Below are positions 15,479 through 23,586 of a stretch of DNA of 26,280 bases, in pieces. Made by a program: the position numbers and the translations under genes. Each line of letters opens with the position of its first letter. Within the stretch, counting starts at the first letter, position 1. This DNA comes from JBEKZQ01 sp049509675 (GTDB lineage: Bacteria > Planctomycetota > Planctomycetia > Pirellulales > Thermoguttaceae): positions 1 to 26,280 of the forward strand of contig JBEKZQ010000075.1 in assembly GCA_049509675.1 (NCBI GenBank). Direction: 5' to 3'. The notes under the pieces are model-generated. The model did no database searches and had not been told where the DNA came from. It saw nothing but the letters and a program-made list of their open reading frames with translations.

Positions 15479-16561
15479 TTAGCTTATGCTCCCCTCTCCC
15501 GCAAGGGGAGAGGGAACGTGGGAGCCCTTCGTGCGCAGCAACTCCCGGACGGCCGCCACCAGCTTCCCCGGCCCGTGACGGATCACGTCGCAAGCCGGCA
15601 GTGGGAACTCGCGCTCCACGCGCCGGCATTCGTCGGCCACCTCGCGATCGGAAAACTGCAGGCCGTTGACGGCCACGCCGATCACGCGGCAGGGGTGCAT
15701 CAGGTTGGCCGCCGCTTCGTAGAACTCGATCACTTTCTCCAGCGGCGGCAGCGGCACGTCTTCCATTCCGCCGATCATCCGGCGGCCCATCTCGTAACAG
15801 ACGATCAAGCCGTCCGGCATGATTCCGTGCAGCAACCCCAGCGTTACGCCCGAATAGCGCGGATGGAACAGGCTGCCCTGTCCCTCGACGACCATCACCT
15901 CGTGATGCTGGTTGGCCAGCACCAGTTTCTCGGCGGCCCCGCTCACGAAATCGGCAATCACCCGATCGATGGGACATCCCTCCCCGGCCACCAGGATGCC
16001 GGTCTGGCCGGTGGCCACGAAGGCCGCATCGACGCCCGCGCGACCCAGCCCGCGGGCGACCTCGACCGCCGCGACCATCTTGCCGCAACTGCAATCGTTG
16101 GCCACGGTGTGGATCCGCAGGCAGGCCGCGCGGATACCGCGGCGTTGCGCCACGTCGTGTTCGTCGTTGCGGCGCAGATCGACCAGCGCCACGCCCTGTT
16201 GCGCCGCCGCGGCCGCGAACTGGGGATCCTCGGCGAGAAATTCGTGCAGGCCGGAAATCACGGCCATGCCCCGGCCGATGGCCTCCAGAATCATGGGCCG
16301 CCAGTGCGGCGGAAGCTTGCCGCCGGGCGGGGCAATGCCGATCAGTAGTGCGTCGGCCGACGGAGAGTCGCGCACCGCGCCGACAACCGGGATCGTGCCG
16401 CCCACGCCGAACAACTCGTCGGCCGTCTTGCCGGCCGCCGCGCGGTCCAACACGGCGACCACGTCTTCCGGCCGGTAGCGGATCACGCAGATCGCCGTCT
16501 TGGCCGTGTGCGGATCGCTGAAACCGTCCGTAAGAATGAGCAGGTGGCGGGCCGTAATCAT
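15479..16561 (-). CDS. DUF1611 family P-loop protein, DgcN-like
   Basis: The 360-residue protein is a DUF1611 member: a Rossmann-like N-terminal domain (residues 1-130) with LLIGIAPPGGKLP, then a P-loop-like segment ANDCSCGKMVAAVEVARGL (about 155-173) and a C-terminal NTPase-like half with VEGQGSLFHPRYSGVT and MGRRMIGGMEDVPLPPLE. Some members are D-glutamate N-acetyltransferases (DgcN), usually beside a dipeptide epimerase gene. No epimerase is next to this one, so its substrate is open. The usual GTDCxxGKMTT is replaced by ANDCSCGKMVA, losing the Thr pair. The last dozen residues (PSPLAGEG) are encoded by a palindromic repeat. It is transcribed away from malQ's end. Confidence 0.85.
   Translation of the reverse strand: MITARHLLILTDGFSDPHTAKTAICVIRYRPEDVVAVLDRAAAGKTADELFGVGGTIPVVGAVRDSPSADALLIGIAPPGGKLPPHWRPMILEAIGRGMAVISGLHEFLAEDPQFAAAAAQQGVALVDLRRNDEHDVAQRRGIRAACLRIHTVANDCSCGKMVAAVEVARGLGRAGVDAAFVATGQTGILVAGEGCPIDRVIADFVSGAAEKLVLANQHHEVMVVEGQGSLFHPRYSGVTLGLLHGIMPDGLIVCYEMGRRMIGGMEDVPLPPLEKVIEFYEAAANLMHPCRVIGVAVNGLQFSDREVADECRRVEREFPLPACDVIRHGPGKLVAAVRELLRTKGSHVPSPLAGEGSIS
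15492..15514. repeat. CCCTCTCCC/GGGAGAGGG palindrome in a gene end
   Basis: A perfect 9-bp stem with a 5-base GCAAG loop sits within the last codons of the DUF1611 gene, where it encodes PSPLAGEG. This is a dispersed intergenic element known from many bacteria as a false peptide tail, so the authentic C-terminus may once have been earlier. It could also act as a bidirectional terminator between the convergent malQ and DUF1611 genes. Confidence 0.75.
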
Positions 16562-16610
16562 ACGGCAAGTCTATCGCCGCCGCCCCGCTGTTTCAACGAC
16601 AAAGCAGCCG

Positions 16611-17414
16611 CTACACCTCGACCACGCCCAGTTCGTGGTACACCGACTCGACCACGTCGACGTCGATCTGGCGGAGGTCCCGACCGGCGCCGGCCAACAG
16701 CGCCAGATCGGCCAACTGGCGGACGCGGCGGGGAATGCCGTGCGACAGTTCGTGCAAGCGGCTGGCGGCCGGCTCGGCAAAGACCTCCGGCGGACCGCCC
16801 GCGCGGGTCAAGACCGTATCCAAGAAGGTCCTGGTCTCCTCCGGCTGCCAGGGCTCAATGTCGATGCGCAAGTCGGCCAAATCGAGCAGCGGCTCGCCCA
16901 GTCGGCCCATCCGCTCGCGCCGCCCGGAGAGCACCATCGTCAGCCGCGCCTCGGGCGACGGATCGAAATGCGCCAGCCGGGCGATCTGCACCAGCGACTG
17001 CCGGCCGGCCAGGTCCGCATCGTCCAACAGAATGGCTGTATCCTGTTGCTGGTAGCGGTACTCCAGCACGCGATCGGTAACGCTCCGCCACAGCACGGCC
17101 GGATTGTCCGAGCAATCGACGGCAAGGCCAAGTTCCGTAGCGATCGCTGCGAGCAACTCGGCCGGCTCGACCCCCGCCGCGCTCAGCCGGGCCACCGGCC
17201 GACCTTCACGGCGAAGCTCGCGTGCGAAAACTTCCAGCAGCAACGATTTCCCACTGCCGCCCGGACCCATGAGCAGCCCCAGTCGGCGGCGTTGGTCAAC
17301 GAGAAAGTGCAACCGGGCCAGGCCCTCCTCTTGTGTCGCAGCCTGATAGAAGAACTGTGGATCGAGGCAACTGCGAAATGGCGATTCCCGTAAACCCCAG
17401 TGCGATTGGTACAT
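16611..17414 (-). CDS. ExeA-like AAA ATPase
   Basis: This 267-residue protein starts MYQSHWGLRESPFRSCLDP, the typical opening of the ExeA/GspA-like AAA family. Walker A is GPGGSGKS (50-57), Walker B is TAILLDDADL (about 130-140), and an arginine-rich HGIPRRVRQLADLALL helix near the end matches the sensor-2 region. ExeA proteins work with a peptidoglycan-binding partner in type II secretion assembly; planctomycetes keep several such ATPases whose role is unclear. It lacks the C-terminal membrane and peptidoglycan-binding part of full ExeA, so it is the short form. ATG 17414 has GGAGG 13 bases upstream. It diverges from rsmE and follows DUF1611's start on the same strand by 49 bases. Confidence 0.87.
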   Translation of the reverse strand: MYQSHWGLRESPFRSCLDPQFFYQAATQEEGLARLHFLVDQRRRLGLLMGPGGSGKSLLLEVFARELRREGRPVARLSAAGVEPAELLAAIATELGLAVDCSDNPAVLWRSVTDRVLEYRYQQQDTAILLDDADLAGRQSLVQIARLAHFDPSPEARLTMVLSGRRERMGRLGEPLLDLADLRIDIEPWQPEETRTFLDTVLTRAGGPPEVFAEPAASRLHELSHGIPRRVRQLADLALLAGAGRDLRQIDVDVVESVYHELGVVEV

Positions 17415-17527
17415 GGCCGTATTGTCCCCTCCTGACCGCTACTTCCCGTATCATCGTTATCTTCGGTACAATGCAGGCGAGAACTTGACCATTGCCGGGT
17501 GTTTGATTCGCGTTCGCACGATTCTGG

Positions 17528-17555
17528 GCAAACTGAACACTGAAAACTGAACACT
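17528..17555. repeat. GAAAACT heptamer tandem repeat
   Basis: Four 7-base units, GCAAACT, GAACACT, GAAAACT and GAACACT, lie directly upstream of the rsmE start codon (17563), where a ribosome binding site would be expected. The same GAAAACT unit reappears upstream of ackA. Confidence 0.8.
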
Positions 17556-17562
17556 TGCCCCA

Positions 17563-18282
17563 ATGGCCGATCGCTATTTCGTCGAAGTGCCCGTGAGTAC
17601 ACCTCGGGCCGTCTTGTCGGGGGCCGAGGCCCATCATCTGATCCATGTCATGCGGGCGAAACCGGGCATGGCGGTGACGCTTTTCGATGGCAGCGGGGCC
17701 GAGTTCTCGGCCCTCGTCGAGCGCCTGGGGCGATCGGAAGTCGAACTCCAGATCGTCGCTCGCCAGCAGGTCGACCGCGAGTTGCCGCTGGATCTTGCCT
17801 TGGGTGTTTCCCTTCCCAAGGGGGACCGGCAGAAATGGCTGGTGGAAAAGGCCGTCGAACTGGGCGTCCGGCGCGTTGTGCCGCTGTTGACCTCCCGATC
17901 GGTGGCCCAGCCGGCCGGGGCCGTTGCGCGGCTCCGCCGGACCGTGATCGAGGCCTCGAAGCAGTGCGGCCGGAATCGGCTCATGGAGATTTGCGCGCCC
18001 AGCGGCTGGGCTGATTTCGTCGGCGCGGAGCCGGAAGTCTCGCTCAAGCTGTTGGCCCATCCGGCCGGGGAAAACGTCCTGGGGGCACGAGATGCATGCT
18101 CGGACGAACCCGTCCGCCGTGCCATCCTGGCAATCGGGCCGGAGGGCGGATTTGCGGAGGAGGAGCTTGCGCTGGCCCGCAGCGCCGGCTGGCGGTTGGT
18201 GAACTTGGGTCCGCGCATTTTGCGCGTCGAAACGGCCGCCATCCTTCTGGTGGCCAAGGTGATCGCTAAGCTACCGCCCTGA
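17563..18282 (+). CDS. rsmE: 16S rRNA (uracil1498-N3)-methyltransferase
   Basis: The 239-residue protein is RsmE, which methylates N3 of U1498 in 16S rRNA of the 30S subunit. The N-terminal PUA-like domain contains LSGAEAHHLIHVMRAKPG, followed by the SPOUT methyltransferase domain with LPKGDRQKWLVEKAVELG, EASKQCGRNR, the SAM-binding knot AIGPEGGFAEEE and LGPRILRVETAAI. All hallmarks are present and length is typical. ATG 17563 follows the heptamer repeats; no Shine-Dalgarno sequence is visible, so initiation probably depends on an unstructured leader. It is divergent from the ExeA-like gene. Confidence 0.96.
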   Translation: MADRYFVEVPVSTPRAVLSGAEAHHLIHVMRAKPGMAVTLFDGSGAEFSALVERLGRSEVELQIVARQQVDRELPLDLALGVSLPKGDRQKWLVEKAVELGVRRVVPLLTSRSVAQPAGAVARLRRTVIEASKQCGRNRLMEICAPSGWADFVGAEPEVSLKLLAHPAGENVLGARDACSDEPVRRAILAIGPEGGFAEEELALARSAGWRLVNLGPRILRVETAAILLVAKVIAKLPP

Positions 18283-18321
18283 GGGGCGTTCGCCGGGGCG
18301 CGTTTCCGTCGCCGCGCCCGG

Positions 18322-18350
18322 TTGCGAGCCAATGACGGCTACGCTATAAT
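18322..18350 (+). promoter_or_regulatory. Strong promoter of gap
   Basis: TTGCGA at 18322-18327 and a perfect TATAAT at 18345-18350 are 17 bases apart. The start point would be near 18357, giving a leader of about 95 bases to the GTG start of gap. Confidence 0.75.
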
Positions 18351-18452
18351 TCTCGATTCTTTCCCAAACGCTCAGGGTCGAACGTTCGACCAGACAAAAA
18401 GAGATACCCCGTCGCGAACCGGGGGCCAACTACCATCAAAAGGAGAAGCACA

Positions 18453-19472
<1,020 letters not shown>

Positions 19473-19489
19473 TTTTTGACAGCAAACGC

Positions 19490-19498
19490 TGGTATAAT
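19490..19498 (+). promoter_or_regulatory. Extended -10 promoter of the hyd cluster
   Basis: TG-G-TATAAT at 19490-19498 is a perfect extended -10. A TTGACA at 19476-19481 lies only 11 bases upstream, too close to act as its -35. The start point would be near 19505, at the foot of the hairpin at 19502-19532. Confidence 0.6.
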
Positions 19499-19501
19499 TA
19501 C

Positions 19502-19539
19502 ACGGCATCGGCCCTTCACGGACCGGTGCCGTTCGTTTT
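19502..19539 (+). terminator. Hairpin with T-rich tail between gap and hydE
   Basis: ACGGCATCGG (19502-19511) pairs with CCGGTGCCGT (19523-19532) with one T-G wobble and an 11-base loop, and TTCGTTTT follows. It could terminate gap read-through. It also lies at the 5' end of the predicted hydE transcript, where it might act as an attenuator or protect the message. Confidence 0.5.
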
Positions 19540-19579
19540 GGAGCCGAAAGGGCGCGTAAACCGTTACTGGGATTACAGT

Positions 19580-20644
19580 TTGAGTCTTTCGGAAATCATC
19601 GCCTGGCTTCGCGAAACCAACCCGGCGCGGCTGGCCGTGCTTTGGCGACAGGCCGACCGGACGCGGCAAGAGGCCGTGGGCGGGGAAGTCCATTTGCGCG
19701 GGCTGATCGAGTTTTCGAATCATTGCGTCCGCCTTTGCGCATACTGCGGCTTGCGGGCCGCGAACACGGACCTGCCGCGCTACCGGATGACCGAAGAAGA
19801 GATTTTGGGCTGCGTTCGCCAGGCCGTGGCCTTCGGGTACGGCACCGTGGTGCTCCAATCGGGGGAGGACCCGGCCATCCAGGCCGACTGGATGTCCCAC
19901 GTGGTACGGCGGATCAAGAGCGAGACCGCGCTGGCCGTTACGCTCAGTCTGGGCGAGCGCGAGGCGGACGAGTTGGCCGCCTGGCGCCAGGCGGGGGCCG
20001 ACCGCTACCTGTTGCGTTTCGAGACGTCCAACCGTGAGTTGTACGAGCGGATCCATCCTCCGCGCCCGGGTAGAACGTCGGATCGCATCGCGCTGTTGTC
20101 GGTGCTGGGCGACCTGGGTTATGAAGTCGGCAGCGGCGTGATGATCGGCATTCCCGGGCAAACCTTTGAGGATCTGGCCCGGGACATCGATCTGTTTCGC
20201 ACGCTGGACCTGGACATGATCGGCGTCGGCCCGTTCCTGCTCCATCCGGCTACGCCGCTGGCCGATCGGCGCGCATGGCCCCAGGCGCCGCCCGAGGAAC
20301 AGGTGCCCAACGGCGAATTGATGACCTACAAGGTGCTCGCGTTGGCGCGGCTGGTGCAGCCGCGGGCGAACATCCCCAGCACGACGGCCCTGGCCACCTT
20401 GAATGTCGAGAGCGGCCGCGAATTGGGCCTGGTGCGGGGAGCGAACGTGATCATGCCCAACCTTACCCCCCCGCAGTACCGCGTACATTACGAGATTTAT
20501 CCCAACAAGGCCTGCATCCGCGAAACGGCCCATGCGTGCAACGAGTGTACCGCGGCGCGGATCCGCCGCCTCGGCCGAAGCACCGGGGCCGGCCGCGGCG
20601 ATGCAAGACAATCATGTCCACGACCATCGACAAGGCGAAACTGA
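19580..20644 (+). CDS. hydE: [FeFe]-hydrogenase maturase HydE (radical SAM)
   Basis: The 354-residue protein is HydE, a radical SAM enzyme that processes the Fe(CO)2(CN)Cys precursor made by HydG during H-cluster assembly. The [4Fe-4S] motif C49-x3-C53-x2-C56 is in IEFSNHCVRLCAYCGLR, followed by VLQSGEDPAI, VGSGVMIGIPGQT and an MIGVGPFLLHPATPL barrel end. TTG 19580 is chosen as start: it follows GGGA, gives the family's usual length and leaves an untranslated leader. The alternative GTG 19526 lies inside a hairpin arm and has no ribosome binding site. The C-terminal 30 residues, Arg-rich, lie past the conserved core and overlap hydG by 31 bases. First gene of hydE-hydG-aspA-hydF. Confidence 0.93.
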   Translation: MSLSEIIAWLRETNPARLAVLWRQADRTRQEAVGGEVHLRGLIEFSNHCVRLCAYCGLRAANTDLPRYRMTEEEILGCVRQAVAFGYGTVVLQSGEDPAIQADWMSHVVRRIKSETALAVTLSLGEREADELAAWRQAGADRYLLRFETSNRELYERIHPPRPGRTSDRIALLSVLGDLGYEVGSGVMIGIPGQTFEDLARDIDLFRTLDLDMIGVGPFLLHPATPLADRRAWPQAPPEEQVPNGELMTYKVLALARLVQPRANIPSTTALATLNVESGRELGLVRGANVIMPNLTPPQYRVHYEIYPNKACIRETAHACNECTAARIRRLGRSTGAGRGDARQSCPRPSTRRN

Positions 20645-22038
20645 GCGACAGCGGCTACGACTTCATTGACGAGGAACGTCTCGCCGGCCTGCTCGACCGC
20701 CGTGTCAGGCCCGGCGAGTTCCGCGATGTCATCCGGAAGAGCATGGCGAAGCAGGCCCTGTCGGTCGAGGAGACGGCGGTGCTGCTGGCGGCCGACGACC
20801 GGGAGAGCCGCGCGCGGATCTTCGAGGCCGCACGGCAACTGAAGCGCGACGTGTACGGCAATCGCATCGTGCTGTTCGCGCCGCTGTACGTGGGCAGCGC
20901 GTGTACCAACGATTGCCTGTACTGCGCCTTCCGCCGCTCCAACCGCGAAGTGGTCCGCCGCACGCTGAGCGAAGACCAGTTGCGGGCCGAGGTGGGCGCA
21001 TTGGAGAAAAAGGGCCATAAGCGCTTGATCCTGGTCTTCGGCGAGCATCCCCACTACCAGGCCGAGTTCATCGCCCAGTGCGTGCGGCAGGTGTATGCGG
21101 TCAAGGTCGGCCGCGGCGAGATCCGCCGCGTGAACGTCAACGCCGCGCCTCAGGACCATGCCGGCTACGCCACCATCAAGGCCAGCGGAATCGGCACCTA
21201 CCAGATCTTTCAGGAGACGTATCACCACGCCACCTATCGCCTGATGCACGAGCAGAAAACGCGCAAAGGCGATTATCTCTGGCGGTTGGACGGCGTGGCC
21301 CGGGCCATGGAAGCCGGCTGCGACGACGTGGGCATCGGGGCCCTGTTCGGCCTGTACGATTGGCGCTTCGAGGTGTTGGGATTGGTCGCGCACGCCTTGC
21401 ACTTGCAGAAGCATTACAACGTCGGGCCGCATACCATCAGCTTCCCGCGGCTGCGTCCGGCCAGCGGCGTCGATCTGGTCACGCAATGGATGGTCGGCGA
21501 CGAGGATTTCAAGCGGCTCGTGGCGATCCTGCGGCTCTCGGTGCCGTACACCGGCTTGATTCTCACGGCCCGCGAGCCGCCCGAGCTGCGTCGCGAGGTG
21601 CTGGGCTTCGGCGTCTCGCAGATCGACGCCGGCAGCCGGGTCGAGTTGGGCGGCTATACCGAGGTCGGCGATGCCCAGATCCTCCAGCGCGAGCAGTTCC
21701 AATTGGGCGATATCCGCCCGCTGGACGCGGTCATGCGGGAGTTGATGGTCGACGGCTACATCCCCAGTTTCTGCACGGCTTGTTACCGCCTGGGACGGAC
21801 CGGCGCGCATTTCATGGAGTTCGCCATCCCCGGCTTCATTCAGAACATGTGTACGCCCAACGCCTTGACCACGTTGATGGAATACCTCGTGGATTACGCT
21901 TCCGCCGAGACCTGTGCGGCGGGCACGCGGCTTATTGCCGAGGAAGTGGCCAAGCTTCCGCAGGGAGCGAGAAAGGATGCGCTGGCCGATCGTTTGCGGC
22001 AGATCCAGGAGACCGACGCCCGCGACCTCTATTTCTGA
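20614..22038 (+). CDS. hydG: [FeFe]-hydrogenase maturase HydG (tyrosine lyase)
   Basis: The 474-residue protein is HydG, which splits tyrosine into p-cresol and dehydroglycine and yields the CO and CN ligands of the H-cluster. The N-terminal radical SAM motif C97-x3-C101-x2-C104 is in SACTNDCLYCAFRR. The C-terminal second cluster motif, C-x2-C-x22-C, is complete (FCTACYRLGRTG to QNMC), which separates HydG from the thiamine enzyme ThiH. ALFGLYDWRFE and PHTISFPRLRPA are further family segments. It starts at ATG 20614, inside the 3' end of hydE (31-base overlap), and its stop codon overlaps the next start by one base. Confidence 0.96.
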   Translation: MSTTIDKAKLSDSGYDFIDEERLAGLLDRRVRPGEFRDVIRKSMAKQALSVEETAVLLAADDRESRARIFEAARQLKRDVYGNRIVLFAPLYVGSACTNDCLYCAFRRSNREVVRRTLSEDQLRAEVGALEKKGHKRLILVFGEHPHYQAEFIAQCVRQVYAVKVGRGEIRRVNVNAAPQDHAGYATIKASGIGTYQIFQETYHHATYRLMHEQKTRKGDYLWRLDGVARAMEAGCDDVGIGALFGLYDWRFEVLGLVAHALHLQKHYNVGPHTISFPRLRPASGVDLVTQWMVGDEDFKRLVAILRLSVPYTGLILTAREPPELRREVLGFGVSQIDAGSRVELGGYTEVGDAQILQREQFQLGDIRPLDAVMRELMVDGYIPSFCTACYRLGRTGAHFMEFAIPGFIQNMCTPNALTTLMEYLVDYASAETCAAGTRLIAEEVAKLPQGARKDALADRLRQIQETDARDLYF

Positions 22039-23459
22039 TGACTGCATTTCGCCAGGAAACCGACCTGCTGGGTACGCGCGAGGTGCCGGCCGACGCCTTG
22101 TGGGGCATCCACACGCTCCGCGCCCTGGAGAACTTCCCCTTGGCCGGCCGGCCGGTGCATCGCGGGCTGGTCCGCGCCTACGGGGCGGTGAAACTGGCTG
22201 CCGCCCGCACCAACCATGAGCTTGGCTTCTGGGATCCGCCCAAGTTCGCGGCGATCGAAACGGCCTGCCAGGAAATGATGGCCGGAACGCTCGACGAGCA
22301 CGTTGTCGTCGACGCACTCCAAGGCGGGGCCGGCACCTCGACGAACCTCAATGTCTGCGAGGTGCTGGCCAATCGCGCCCTGCAGTTGCTCGGCCGGCCC
22401 CCGGGCGAGTACCAAACCGTCAACCCGCACGACGACGTCAACCTCCACCAGTCGACCAACGACACATACCCGACGGCCCTGAAAGTGGCGGCCATCGGCG
22501 GCTTGCGGGCCCTGGAGGGCAAAGTAGTCGCCCTGCTGGAGAGTTTTCAGCACAAGGAACGCGAGTTCGCCGACGTGGTGAAGATCGGCCGCACCGAATT
22601 GCAGGACGCCGTGCTCATGACGCTGGGGCGGGAGATGTCGGCCTATGCCGAGGCCCTGGCCCGCGACCGCTGGCGGATCTATAAATGCGAGGAGCGGCTC
22701 CGCGTGGTGAACCTGGGCGGCACGGCCATCGGCACCGGCCTGGGCGCGCCGCGGCGCTATCTGTTCCGCGTCGTCGAAGAACTCCGCCAGATCACCGGCC
22801 TGGGCCTGGCCCGCGCCGAGAACCTGGTCGAGGCCACGCAGAACGCCGACGTGTTCATCGAAGTCAGCGGCATCCTTCGCACGCTGGCCGGCAGCCTGTT
22901 GAAGATTGCCAACGATCTGCGGTTTCTGTCTTCCGGGCCGCACGCGGGCATCGCCGAGATCCGGCTGCCGCCCCGGCAGGCCGGCTCGTCGATCATGCCC
23001 GGCAAGGTCAACCCGGTCATCCCCGAGGCCGTGGGCCAGGCGGCCATCGCGGTGTTCGGCCACGACCTGGCGATCGTCCAGGCGGCTTCCGCCGGCAACC
23101 TGGAGTTGAACCAGTTCCTGCCGTTGGTGGCCGATCGCCTGCTGGAGTCGCTCGATCTCTTGGCGCGGGCCTGCGACCTTTTTGCCCGGCTGTGCATTTC
23201 GGGCATCGAGGCCGACCGCGCGCAATGCCTCCGCAACGTCCACAACAGCACCGCCACGCTCACGGCCCTGATCGAGCGGATCGGCTACGACGCGGCCGAG
23301 CACCTGGCCCAACACCTGGCGCAAAGCAAGGGCGACCCGCAGTTGACCATCCGCCGTTTCGTCGTCGAGCACGGCATGCTCACCGCCGAAGAGTTCGACC
23401 AGATGACCTCGCCCGAACGCGTCACGCGGCTCGGTTCGCCGGAAAGCAAGGAGCCGTAA
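22038..23459 (+). CDS. aspA: Aspartate ammonia-lyase, in the hyd cluster
   Basis: The 473-residue protein belongs to the aspartase/fumarase family, with TNLNVCEVLANRA, the substrate segment VNPHDDVNLHQSTND and the GSSIMPGKVNPVIPEA signature loop. GRTELQDAVLMTLG contains the second conserved region. Opening DLLGTREVPADALWGIHT is typical of aspartase, which releases ammonia from aspartate to give fumarate. Overlap TGATG with hydG means translational coupling. Aspartase genes occur among hyd maturation genes in other anaerobes; the ammonia could supply nitrogen to the azadithiolate bridge, or the enzyme could balance redox through fumarate. The first role is inference. The assignment to aspartase rather than fumarase rests on sequence and context. 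Confidence 0.9.
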   Translation: MTAFRQETDLLGTREVPADALWGIHTLRALENFPLAGRPVHRGLVRAYGAVKLAAARTNHELGFWDPPKFAAIETACQEMMAGTLDEHVVVDALQGGAGTSTNLNVCEVLANRALQLLGRPPGEYQTVNPHDDVNLHQSTNDTYPTALKVAAIGGLRALEGKVVALLESFQHKEREFADVVKIGRTELQDAVLMTLGREMSAYAEALARDRWRIYKCEERLRVVNLGGTAIGTGLGAPRRYLFRVVEELRQITGLGLARAENLVEATQNADVFIEVSGILRTLAGSLLKIANDLRFLSSGPHAGIAEIRLPPRQAGSSIMPGKVNPVIPEAVGQAAIAVFGHDLAIVQAASAGNLELNQFLPLVADRLLESLDLLARACDLFARLCISGIEADRAQCLRNVHNSTATLTALIERIGYDAAEHLAQHLAQSKGDPQLTIRRFVVEHGMLTAEEFDQMTSPERVTRLGSPESKEP

Positions 23460-23480
23460 GAGAATAATTGATCAACCATC

Positions 23481-23581
23481 GTAGGACGGATTGGCAATCC
23501 GTCTTACAAAATACGGACGGATTGGCAATCCGTCCTACGGGCAACTGGCCATGTTCTTGTCTTAGGGGCACCAAGACTGAC
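23481..23581 (+). repeat. Palindromic intergenic repeat, copy 2
   Basis: The 58-bp core at 23481-23538 matches copy 1 (1103-1160) in length, in its outer GTAGGACGGATTG pair and both inner palindromes; the 43 bases after it are also similar, beginning GGGCAACTGGCCA. It lies between aspA and hydF and ends about 5 bases before the hydF start codon, so the hydF leader comes from the repeat. Confidence 0.85.
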
Positions 23582-23586
23582 AAGCC

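Noticed and set aside
19476..19498. TTGACA and TATAAT as a normal promoter for hydE
   Set aside because: The two hexamers are only 11 bases apart; an extended -10 explains the site better.
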